Shown: positions 57,064 through 64,000 of the stretch, piece by piece
Layout: each line of letters opens with the position of its first letter
How positions within the stretch are numbered: position 1 is the first letter of the stretch
Assembly (NCBI GenBank): GCA_910577645.1
Contig: CAJTOL010000010.1
Coordinates: 36,685 to 100,684 of the forward strand
Direction: 5' to 3'
Length of the DNA stretch: 64,000 bases
DNA from: an uncultured Lachnospiraceae bacterium
Lineage (GTDB): Bacteria; Bacillota; Clostridia; Lachnospirales; Lachnospiraceae
The notes under the pieces: model-generated
Database searches by the model: none
What the model was told of the DNA's origin: nothing
Seen by the model: the letters and a program-made list of their open reading frames with translations, nothing else
Made by a program: the position numbers and the translations under genes

Positions 57064-57201
57064 TTAGACAGTCTTTACAGGCTCCTGAAGCATACGCTGA
57101 ACCTCCCGTCTCAACTGCCGCTCCAAATTCCACTCTGCTAAACGATAGCTGCCTATGGTATACAAAAATTTACGACATCCTTTCCTAATCTGATTCATCA
57201 T
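57064..57201 (-). CDS. Small basic protein of 45 residues
   Basis: The frame reads MMNQIRKGCRKFLYTIGSYR, then LAEWNLERQLRREVQRMLQE and PVKTV. AGAGGTGAAAGCAT precedes the ATG pair, and a strong terminator follows the stop, which together support a real gene. It is amphipathic, rich in Arg, and probably one helix. Family not recognised. Confidence 0.5.
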   Translation of the reverse strand: MMNQIRKGCRKFLYTIGSYRLAEWNLERQLRREVQRMLQEPVKTV

Positions 57202-57345
57202 ATGCTTTCACCTCTAATCAATTAGTCTTGTTTTTGTTTACACACATAGTGTAACACATTTTTTCCTTTTATATATTAAAAAAATCTGACGGTTCCCTTG
57301 CAATTTTCCTCTAATTCTTAACAAAAACAATAGAAAAAAGAAAAA

Positions 57346-57374
57346 TTGACCGGAAAATATCCTTATGGTAAGAT
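57346..57374 (+). promoter_or_regulatory. Promoter of the HD-domain gene
   Basis: TTGACC and TAAGAT with a 17-bp spacer, 43 bp before the ATG. Confidence 0.7.
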
Positions 57375-57417
57375 GGGAATATAATAAAATGAAATACTGC
57401 AGATAGAAAGGGATTTT

Positions 57418-57888
57418 ATGGATCGAATAGAATTGGTACAAGAATATGTAGATGCTGCGCTGGAGCGGGCTCCTCACCCTGTGCTCAGGCAGCATGGATA
57501 TTGTCATTTATATGCAGTCTCCCAAAACTGCGCTCTTCTTGCCTTAAAACGCGGAGAAGATCCGGAGCTTTCTGCCATTGCAGGACTGCTCCACGATATT
57601 TCCACCTGCACCACAGGGGATTCCAAACACCATGCAGAAAAAGGCGCTCTTATGGCAAAAGGCGTTTTAAAAACCCTTACGGTTTTTACAGAGGAAGAAA
57701 TGGATCTGATCTCTTCTGCCATTGCCCATCACAGTGACAAAGGCAGGATTGACGCTCCTCTGGATGAGATTTTAAAGGATGCCGATGTGCTGCATCACTG
57801 CCTTTACAGCCCTTTGGAGCCGCCTGCTCCCCATGAGTCCGCCCGGTTTGCCTTGCTGAAAAAGGAATTGGGCCTGGAGCGTGTTTAA
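57418..57888 (+). CDS. HD-domain phosphohydrolase
   Basis: 156 residues with the HD metal motif: GYCHLYAVSQNCALLALKRG (first His), AGLLHDISTC (the HD pair near residue 59), AIAHHSDKG and a later Asp in LKDADVLHH. Such small HD proteins hydrolyse nucleotides or related phosphates. GATAGAAAGGG precedes the ATG. It converges with the second MATE gene with 8 bp between stops. Confidence 0.87.
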   Translation: MDRIELVQEYVDAALERAPHPVLRQHGYCHLYAVSQNCALLALKRGEDPELSAIAGLLHDISTCTTGDSKHHAEKGALMAKGVLKTLTVFTEEEMDLISSAIAHHSDKGRIDAPLDEILKDADVLHHCLYSPLEPPAPHESARFALLKKELGLERV

Positions 57889-57896
57889 AAATTCCT

Positions 57897-59225
57897 TTAT
57901 GAAAATACCCGTTTTCGCCCTTTTCCGGTCATCGCCGGCAGAGCCAAAAGAATCGCCTTACACACATTGTCTCCAATCATACAGTACCATACTGCCCGCA
58001 GATCCAGTCCCCAAATCTTAACACACAAAAAGGTAAAAAAGATTCGGATTCCCCACATGCTGAAAGTTTCCACTGCAAAGGCATACCGGGTCCGTCCCAG
58101 GCCGTAGAATATTCCTTCCATTACGATCATCAGGCCAAAAAACGGCTCGGAAAAAGCCACCAGTTTCAACATTTCCGCTCCCAGACCGGCCACCTGTCCA
58201 CTGCTGGTAAACAGACACATAAGAGGATAGGAAATCAGGTACAGAACCACCCCGCTGACGCACATCATCCCCATGGTCAGGGCTACGCTTAAAAGTCCTA
58301 CCTCCTCTATTTTCTTCTGGTTTCTCTCCCCCAGGGCTGCTCCCACCATAGCAGAGATAGCCGTCCGAAGACCGTATCCCGGTATATAAAAGATGGTCTC
58401 TGCCGTCACGGCAATGGAATGAGCAGCAAAAATAGTGGTTCCCATATCCGAAACCAGCCCGGCAAATACCACATATCCCAGGCAGGAAGTAAGGCTGGTG
58501 CCCAAAACCGGTATGCCGATCTTGGCAAAATCCCTGATCAGGGGCACTTTTACCTGAAAGCTGGACCAGGGCCAGTAAAGGAGCCGATTTCTTCGATAAG
58601 CCCAAAGCATCATCAGGCCGGAAAAGGTGTACGCCAGCGCCGAGGCCATGGCCGCTCCTGTAACCCCCAGATTCAGCCCATAAATAAGCACATAATTCAG
58701 CACGCCATTTATACCGTTGGCTGTCATGTTAATCAGCATGGGAGTCCGGGTGTCCTGAGTGGCCCGGATCGACGCCCCCAGGATACTGGTAAAGGCCCGA
58801 AACACCATAGGCAGGCTGACAATAGTAAAATAAAGGGAAGCCTGATCCCGAATGGCTTCCTCTGCTCCCATCCATACCGGAATATACGGGCTTAGCAGAA
58901 TTGAAATGCTTCCGGTTATAAGGCCGCAGACTACAGCCAGCCAGATAACCTGTCTGGAGTAATCCTGGATTTTTTCTTTCTCTCCCCCTCCTACTGATTT
59001 GGAGATCAGGGCCAGGGCGGCAATTCCCACGGCTCCCACAATGCTGTTTACCAGCCAGGTAATGGTGGTGGTAATGCTTACCGATGCCGTAGCCCTCTCT
59101 CCCAACTGCCCCACCATGGCAGTGTCCACGTATTGAAGCAGCGTTGCCAGAATCTCTTCAATAATAGTGGGAATGGCCAGGGTCAGCATGGTGGAAAGGA
59201 GGGCCTTTTTTCTGTCTTTATTCAT
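57897..59225 (-). CDS. MATE-family efflux transporter, second
   Basis: This 442-residue polytopic protein shows the MATE duplication: LTLAIPTIIEEILATLLQYV with DTAMVGQLG, and IRDFAKIGIPVLGTSLTSCL in the second half. The start ATG lies 2 bp after the ABC ATPase stop, so it belongs to that operon. Linked amino-acid importers and MATE exporters are unusual but coupled here by spacing. The substrate is unknown. Confidence 0.9.
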   Translation of the reverse strand: MNKDRKKALLSTMLTLAIPTIIEEILATLLQYVDTAMVGQLGERATASVSITTTITWLVNSIVGAVGIAALALISKSVGGGEKEKIQDYSRQVIWLAVVCGLITGSISILLSPYIPVWMGAEEAIRDQASLYFTIVSLPMVFRAFTSILGASIRATQDTRTPMLINMTANGINGVLNYVLIYGLNLGVTGAAMASALAYTFSGLMMLWAYRRNRLLYWPWSSFQVKVPLIRDFAKIGIPVLGTSLTSCLGYVVFAGLVSDMGTTIFAAHSIAVTAETIFYIPGYGLRTAISAMVGAALGERNQKKIEEVGLLSVALTMGMMCVSGVVLYLISYPLMCLFTSSGQVAGLGAEMLKLVAFSEPFFGLMIVMEGIFYGLGRTRYAFAVETFSMWGIRIFFTFLCVKIWGLDLRAVWYCMIGDNVCKAILLALPAMTGKGRKRVFS

Positions 59226-59227
59226 AA

Positions 59228-59974
59228 TCAGTTCCAGTCCTCTCCTCTGATGGTCTTAAGAAAGGCTTTGGTGCGTTCTTCCTTTGGATGATTAAAAAAC
59301 TCCCGGGATTCGGCTTCCTCTGCCACAATTCCATGCTCCATAAAAATTACTTTGGAGGACACATTTTCTGCAAAATTCATCTCATGAGTCACCACCAGCA
59401 TGGTCATTCCTTCTCTGGCAAGCTGGCGCATAACTGCCAGCACTTCGCCAGTAAGCTCCGGATCCAGGGCCGAAGTTGGCTCGTCAAAGTAAATAATCTC
59501 CGGTTCTGCCGCCAATGCTCTGGCAATGGCCACCCGCTGCTGTTGACCGCCGGAAAGCTGGCTGGGATAATAATCGTACCGGTCCCCCATTCCTACCTTG
59601 TCCAAAGCCCTTCTGCCAATCTCTTCCGCCTGGATTTTCGGTATTTTCCTTGCCACAATCAGCCCTTCCGTTACATTCTGCAGGGCTGTTTTGTTGCGAA
59701 ACAGATTGTAGCTCTGAAATACGAAGGCTGTCTTTCTGCGGATCTTCCCTATATCCTTTTTGGAAATCTGTCCAAGATCATAGGTTTCCCCGTCAAAAGT
59801 CATGGTTCCGTCATCAGCAGATTCCAAAAAATTCATACACCGCAGCAAAGTGGTTTTCCCCGATCCGCTGGGGCCTAAAATTGCCACCACATCCCCTTTA
59901 TTTACCGTTAAATCCACTCCCTTTAAAACTTCCTGGGAGCCAAATTTCTTTTTAATGTTCTTTATCTCCAGCAT
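59228..59974 (-). CDS. Amino-acid ABC transporter ATP-binding protein (GlnQ type)
   Basis: This 248-residue ATPase has Walker A GPSGSGKTTLLRCMNFLE, Q-loop FVFQSYNLF, signature LSGGQQQRVAIARALA, Walker B EIIYFDEPTSALDPEL, and the H-loop VVTHEM. The MNFLE sequence after Walker A is typical of polar-amino-acid importers. It lies 14 bp after the permease gene. Confidence 0.95.
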   Translation of the reverse strand: MLEIKNIKKKFGSQEVLKGVDLTVNKGDVVAILGPSGSGKTTLLRCMNFLESADDGTMTFDGETYDLGQISKKDIGKIRRKTAFVFQSYNLFRNKTALQNVTEGLIVARKIPKIQAEEIGRRALDKVGMGDRYDYYPSQLSGGQQQRVAIARALAAEPEIIYFDEPTSALDPELTGEVLAVMRQLAREGMTMLVVTHEMNFAENVSSKVIFMEHGIVAEEAESREFFNHPKEERTKAFLKTIRGEDWN

Positions 59975-59988
59975 AATCGTCCCCCCGC

Positions 59989-60657
59989 CTAAAATTTATA
60001 GGAGTTAAGCTTTTTCTCTCCCAGACTCTGCAGCCTGGTCAGAACTGTGCAGAAAAACAGGTAAATTAAGCCTACCTCGCAGTACAGTGCCAGCGGCTCA
60101 TAGGTTCGGGCCACAATCCGCTGAGTTGCCATAAACATTTCCGTAACCGTAATGTTGGCTGCCAGGGAGGTTTCCTTTACCAGCCCGATAAGGGAATTGG
60201 AAAGAGGAGGAAAAGCAGTCCGCATAGCCTGAGGAAGGACGATTCTTCTCATAATCTGCAGATAATTCATTCCTACACAGTATCCGGCCTCTATCTGCCC
60301 TGCCGGAACTGCCTCCAGAGCCGCCCGGATAGTCTCGGCCGCATAGGCGCCCTCGTTGATGGAAAATACAATCACCGCAGAAGGAAAAGGATCCAGAACA
60401 ATCCCTAATCCCGGCAAGCCAAAAAATATAATATACAGCTGCACCAGAACAGGAGTTCCCCGAATTACCCAGACATAAAATCTGGCTATGTGTTTTAATA
60501 TCTTCACATTGCCGAATTGAACCAGCGCCGTGACCACTGCAATAATCAGGGCCAGGCTAAAGGAAATAATGGTTAGCGGGATAGTCATAGTAAGACCCGG
60601 CACCAGAATTTTCCAGAAGGAATCAGCTAAAATCCCGGTTAGTCGTTGAGAAAACAT
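59989..60657 (-). CDS. Amino-acid ABC transporter permease (GlnP/HisM type)
   Basis: 222 residues with about five membrane segments and the HisM/GlnP signature FYVWVIRGTPVLVQLYIIFF, the EAA loop EAGYCVGMNYLQIMRRIVLP, and SLIGLVKETSLAANITV. GAAAGGAGG precedes the ATG at 60657, and a promoter is at 60686-60714. No substrate-binding protein gene is in the operon, so one must be encoded elsewhere. Confidence 0.93.
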   Translation of the reverse strand: MFSQRLTGILADSFWKILVPGLTMTIPLTIISFSLALIIAVVTALVQFGNVKILKHIARFYVWVIRGTPVLVQLYIIFFGLPGLGIVLDPFPSAVIVFSINEGAYAAETIRAALEAVPAGQIEAGYCVGMNYLQIMRRIVLPQAMRTAFPPLSNSLIGLVKETSLAANITVTEMFMATQRIVARTYEPLALYCEVGLIYLFFCTVLTRLQSLGEKKLNSYKF

Positions 60658-60685
60658 GTTTTAAAGCGCCTCCTTTCAAACTCTT

Positions 60686-60714
60686 AATATACCATTGGAA
60701 GAAGGGCTTGGCAA
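60686..60714 (-). promoter_or_regulatory. Promoter of the amino-acid ABC/MATE operon
   Basis: On the minus strand TTGCCA and TATATT with a 17-bp spacer, 29 bp before the permease start. Confidence 0.65.
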
Positions 60715-60721
60715 ACACTTT

Positions 60722-62089
60722 TCACGTTCCTCCCTCCGGCGCCCCGCCGCTCTTAAGATAAATTGCCATAAAAATCCCTGTCAGAATAAAGCATAACCCT
60801 TCTGCCGCCGGGCCTGCATACCAAATTTCATCAGCTCCAAGCCAGACCGGAAGGAGCACCACTGACAGCGCCGGAAATATGAGCCCTCTGCCAAGAGAAA
60901 CCGGAAACGCCCAGGCGGCTTTGGCTATAGAAGTAAAAAAGGCGGCAGAAACCACGTTAAAGCCCATAAATAAAAAGCCCCAGGAATATTTCCCAAGCGC
61001 TTTTACACTAGGTGCAAAAAGACTGCTTTCCGGATGGATAAACAAGCTGACAATCATTTTTCCTGTTAATGTACCGGAAAGCCAGCCTCCAACGCCCAAT
61101 ATCAGCGCCATACCCAATCCCATTTTCAGCAAAAATTCATAGCTGCCCCGCTCATTTCTCCCATAATAAAAGCTGCAGACAGGCTGTATCCCCTGAGCAG
61201 TTCCGGACATCATCATCAGGACAAAGGTATTCACATAGCCTACTACCGTATAACTGACTACCCCGTCCTCCCCCAAAAGCCGCAGAATGGTCTGATTAAA
61301 TAAAAACAGGACAATTCCATTGGAAAACTCCGTAATACCGTCTGCCAGCCCCAGAGGCAGGCTGTACCGGTAAATCCCCAAATCCCACTTGAATTTTCGA
61401 AAACGCAAGCATTTGGAATACCGGAAAAAGTATAGGAGATACATACAAGTGGACACGGCCTGGGACAGGCCTGTGGCAAAGGCGGCTCCCTTTACTCCCC
61501 AGCCAAGCTTCATGACAAACAGCCAGTCCAGAACAACATTGGTTACCCCGGCTGCAGTTACGCCAATAGCCGCAAGCTGAGGCGTTCCGTCGGTTTTCAC
61601 CAATACTTCCATATTGTAGGCGCAGATAAAAAAGATGGCAAAGGGAGCGATGATCCCCACATATTCTTTCACGTAAAGAAAGGTATCCTGTGTGGCTCCA
61701 AGAAACACTGCCACGGATTCCAGGTTAAAAAGCGTTAAGATGCTTATCGCCAGGGCTGCCCCCGAGGAAACCAGCAAATTCTGGGTAAAAAGCTGCCCTG
61801 CCGTATCTTCCTCTCCCTTCCCCAGACGGATTGCAATAATCGTAGCCATTCCCACAGCAATCAGCAGGCCGCAGGCAAACATGGCCGCATTATAAGGAGA
61901 CGACAGGTTTACGGCTGCCAGGGCTTTTTCTCCTACTCCTTTCGCCACAAACATGCCGTCTACCATTGTATAAAGTGAAAATGCCAGCATGGAAAGGATA
62001 GACGGAATTGTGAAGTGAAAAAACTGCTTCAGCAATTCCCGTTTATTTTTTCCAGTGTTCATGATTCTTAAAAATTCCTTTCTGGTCAT
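60722..62089 (-). CDS. MATE-family efflux transporter, third
   Basis: This 455-residue protein opens HFTIPSILSMLAFSLYTMVD followed by GMFVAKGVG, with the second-half repeat RYSLPLGLADGITEFSNGIV. This is the DinF/NorM-like MATE form seen with multidrug or metabolite export. ATG 62089 lacks a clear ribosome site, so ATG 62062 (MNTGKNKRELLKQ), preceded by AAAGGAAT, is also possible. It follows the frameshifted LacI gene by 18 bp and may have been under its control. Confidence 0.88.
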   Translation of the reverse strand: MTRKEFLRIMNTGKNKRELLKQFFHFTIPSILSMLAFSLYTMVDGMFVAKGVGEKALAAVNLSSPYNAAMFACGLLIAVGMATIIAIRLGKGEEDTAGQLFTQNLLVSSGAALAISILTLFNLESVAVFLGATQDTFLYVKEYVGIIAPFAIFFICAYNMEVLVKTDGTPQLAAIGVTAAGVTNVVLDWLFVMKLGWGVKGAAFATGLSQAVSTCMYLLYFFRYSKCLRFRKFKWDLGIYRYSLPLGLADGITEFSNGIVLFLFNQTILRLLGEDGVVSYTVVGYVNTFVLMMMSGTAQGIQPVCSFYYGRNERGSYEFLLKMGLGMALILGVGGWLSGTLTGKMIVSLFIHPESSLFAPSVKALGKYSWGFLFMGFNVVSAAFFTSIAKAAWAFPVSLGRGLIFPALSVVLLPVWLGADEIWYAGPAAEGLCFILTGIFMAIYLKSGGAPEGGT

Positions 62090-62107
62090 GACTTTTTGAC
62101 CCTGGTA

Positions 62108-63165
62108 TCATTTCATATATTTATCTATATTGCTTCTGCATATGATGATGGATGTCAGCTCCTCGTCCTTAATAAGCGGTTCCTTTCTTTGAACCAGATA
62201 TGCCAGCAGGCGGTTCATCCCTACCTGAACCTGATGGCGCGGCTGCTTATCGATGATAAAGTGGATAATTCCTTCTTTTAAATAAAAAGCGCTCTCCGGA
62301 TTGATATCGCTTCCAATAATCCGGATTTCTCCTTTTAAGCCCAGCTCTTCTGCCGCCTTGGCCAAAAACAGGCTTCCCCGGGCGCTTACGGAATACATTC
62401 CCTTTGCATCTGGATTATTTTTAAGCACATCCAGAATCCGATCCTGAACTCCGTCCAGGGCTTCATGTCCATATATCTTGATAATAGGATGATTTCCTCC
62501 TGCTTCTTTCATATAGCTTTCAAAACCAGAGAGATTTTTCCGATTGGAAGGAAGGAGAATATCCCCGGCAATTACAAGTATCTGGCTGTTCTTCGGGATT
62601 TGAGCCTCCAAAAGTTCTGCTGCCATCCTTCCGTCCCTTTCGTGATCCGACTGGATAGAGCATAAATACTCTAATTTTTCTGCATTCTCGCTGACCAGTA
62701 CCAGTGGAATCCCACTCCGGGCCAGACTGTCTGCCGCAAGTATGTCCTCCTCCAGCAGCTTTCCCCCGCAGATTACCCCATCCAGCTTTCCTTCACATTG
62801 CCGGAAAATACTCCGCATGTTGACTGCAAAGCTGTTGATCCCGTCATAATCATACGGCGCCTCGATTACCTGGCAATTATAAAACTGCATTTCTTTTTTA
62901 AAATCCCGGTAGCCCTTCCACAGCTCGCCAAAGAAAAAACGATTGTCGCTGACAGGGGCCGGGAATGCCACCACAATCTTCAAGGGCTTTTTCTTCAATG
63001 ACGATGCCACCTGATTGGTTTGATATCCCATTTCCCATGCGATTTTAACAATTTTTTTCTCAGTTCCTCGCTGACCCCAGGCTTCCCATAAAGGGCCCGG
63101 TGTACGGATCCAGTGGAAACCTGAGCCGCCTCTGCCACATCAACAATCGTTTTTCTCTTCTCCAT
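62108..63165 (-). pseudogene. LacI-family regulator with a frameshift between HTH and ligand domain
   Basis: From ATG 63165 (GAGGA upstream) one frame encodes a normal LacI HTH: MEKRKTIVDVAEAAQVSTGS, VHRALYGKPGVSEELRKK. It then breaks within a run of seven A (minus strand, 63052-63058). In the next frame the protein continues IVKIAWEMGYQTNQVASSLK and a full periplasmic-binding-type ligand domain to 62108. Adding one A would restore a 350-residue LacI protein. It is either a true loss of function, a slippage-variable site, or a sequencing error in a homopolymer. Confidence 0.8.
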
Positions 63166-63188
63166 AGCTGCTTGTCCTCTATCAATCC

Positions 63189-63632
63189 TTATTTCATCCG
63201 TACAATCTGATATCCCCCGTCAATATTGATAAAGTTTCCGGTGGAATATAAGAATTTGTCATCCGAGCAGAAAGCGCTGACGGCAAGAGCCACATCCTCT
63301 GGCTGTCCCCATCTGGCAATCGGGAACAAGCCATCCTCTACCATCTGGTTCATCTCGTCATAACAATCTAAAGCCATAGCGGTGGCAATCAAAATGGGAC
63401 GCACTTCATTTACCAGAATTCCCTCCCCCGCCAGACGGTCTGCAAACAAGGTGGTAAGCATAGAAACCCCAGCCTTGGATACACAGTAAACGCCGATGTC
63501 CGGTGTGCTGACCCAGCCGGATCCGGATGATACATTCACAATTGTACCTTTCTTCTTCCCTTCATAAGGCTGTTTTATCATCTGTTTTGCCACATTTTGG
63601 GTGAAAAGCATCAACGCCTTTGTATTAACCCC
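63189..63632 (-). pseudogene. Short-chain dehydrogenase, 5' end replaced
   Basis: The C-terminal 150 residues of an SDR remain: VNTKALMLFTQNVAKQMI, IVNVSSGSGWVSTPDIGVYC with VSKAGV (catalytic Ser, Tyr-x-x-x-Lys) and a terminal GNFINIDGG. The N-terminal half with the TGxxxGIG NAD site is absent. Upstream the sequence changes at about 63630 to a fragment of a conjugation gene. A downstream expression start is not apparent. Confidence 0.75.
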
Positions 63633-63789
63633 CACTGAACAGCGCCGTCTTGCGGTCGCCAATCTTTTCAAGTTCCAGTTCGTTGCCCTCCATCAGTTCC
63701 CGCACCTCCCGGATGTCAAAGGGAGCCATTCTTGCGCCGCAGGAAATCAGGATCGATTTTGCTGTTTTGCCAGAGACGTTTTGTAAAGG
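63625..63789 (-). pseudogene. Internal fragment of a VirD4/TraG-type conjugative coupling protein
   Basis: One minus-strand frame reads NVSGKTAKSILISCGARMAP, FDIREVRELMEGNELELEKI, GDRKTALF and then stops. The run from NVSGKTAKS to IGDRKTALF is typical of the VirD4/TraG coupling ATPase of Firmicute conjugative elements just before its Walker B region. Only about 50 residues remain, fused to an SDR fragment. Confidence 0.7.
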
Positions 63790-63830
63790 ACTTTTTTAAT
63801 CAAGTTCACAGAAAATTTACATTTCAGGGC

Positions 63831-63870
63831 AAAAAAATAAGGCCAGGAACCTGTTTTTAGATTCCCGGCC
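63831..63870 (-). terminator. Terminator after the Rpn-type gene tail
   Basis: On the minus strand GGCCGGGAAT...TTCCTGGCC forms a stem followed by TTATTTTTTT. Confidence 0.75.
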
Positions 63871-63882
63871 TACGGTTTTGTT

Positions 63883-64000
63883 TTATGCTGTCCGTTCTGC
63901 TTTCAATTTTTTCACTTCGTCAAGAGGAAGTCCTGCATATTCCGCAATTTTTTCAAGTGTCAACATTCCATCTGCCAACATTCTTTTAGCAACCTCTTTC
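63883..64000 (-). CDS. C-terminal tail of an Rpn/PD-(D/E)XK recombination-promoting nuclease-like protein (partial)
   Basis: The last 39 residues are visible: KEVAKRMLADGMLTLEKIAE, YAGLPLDEVKKLKAERTA. This repeating-helix end (MLxxGxxxEEIAxxTGLxxEEI) is typical of the Rpn/transposase_31-like family, whose N-terminal nuclease domain lies beyond the window. The gene is followed by its own terminator. Confidence 0.55.
   Translation of the reverse strand, partial: KEVAKRMLADGMLTLEKIAEYAGLPLDEVKKLKAERTA

Overview
The window comes from a low- to mid-GC, spore-forming member of the Clostridia, most likely a gut Lachnospiraceae. The spore-coat set cotJA-cotJB-cotJC is present, Shine-Dalgarno sites of the AGGAGG type precede most genes, sigma-A promoters are easy to read, and the metabolic repertoire (tryptophanase, phenylacetate-CoA ligase with an ACT protein, lactate dehydrogenase, three MATE exporters) fits an anaerobic fermenter. 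The species is not named because no marker gene is present.

Layout. 1-5.6 kb: a catabolic cluster read on the minus strand (amidohydrolase fragment, ferredoxin, flavoprotein, tryptophanase-type lyase, NhaC transporter). It abuts a plus-strand YheO-like regulator, and both the transporter and the regulator have lost their 5' ends at one junction near 5090. 5.6-13.3 kb: small housekeeping and regulatory genes (HPr/Crh-like protein, Nudix hydrolase, secreted MORN protein, MocR regulator), glnS and a MATE exporter. 13.4-15.1 kb: a decayed mobile island beside tRNA-Thr that carries an XRE gene and a Uma2 nuclease. 15.3-21.8 kb: a DUF4397 protein with tandem repeats, ldh, the ispF-cysS-mrnC-rlmB operon and a lipid kinase.

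22.2-28.9 kb is the main accessory region. tRNA-Val and tRNA-Met are followed by a compact integrative element of about 5.8 kb: tyrosine integrase, HUH-type Rep, FtsK-like ATPase, a two-helix membrane protein, a small basal protein, and a divergent XRE gene and unknown gene around a 28-bp dyad. It is bounded by copies of the tRNA-Met 3' end. A third copy of that tRNA end lies 0.7 kb further on and encloses a type I toxin/antisense-RNA module. 28.9-31.6 kb holds debris and a second, truncated copy of that toxin.

31.6-44.3 kb: sugar or sugar-acid catabolism (HpcH-type aldolase, lactonase-fold protein, 3-hydroxyacyl-CoA dehydrogenase-like enzyme, two zinc dehydrogenases, LysR, MglABC-type ABC importer, TIM-barrel epimerase, cupin). 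44.6-48.5 kb: envelope genes and cotJABC. 48.4-49.5 kb: a second Uma2 gene on a 993-bp segment bounded by a 29-bp direct repeat copied from the cotJC 3' end. 49.5-51.5 kb: a lysine riboswitch controls a full-length NhaC-family transporter, followed by a second type I toxin module. 52-62 kb: ACT/paaK, a DUF4037-TPR pair, a Gfo/Idh/MocA oxidoreductase, an HD protein, two MATE exporters and an amino-acid ABC importer lacking a binding protein. 62-64 kb: a frameshifted LacI regulator, an SDR gene whose start is replaced by a VirD4 fragment, and the tail of an Rpn-type nuclease.

The most notable material is accretion and decay of small mobile units: two-step integration at tRNA-Met, type I toxin modules, Uma2 cassettes, and several gene junctions that look like deletions or recombination scars.
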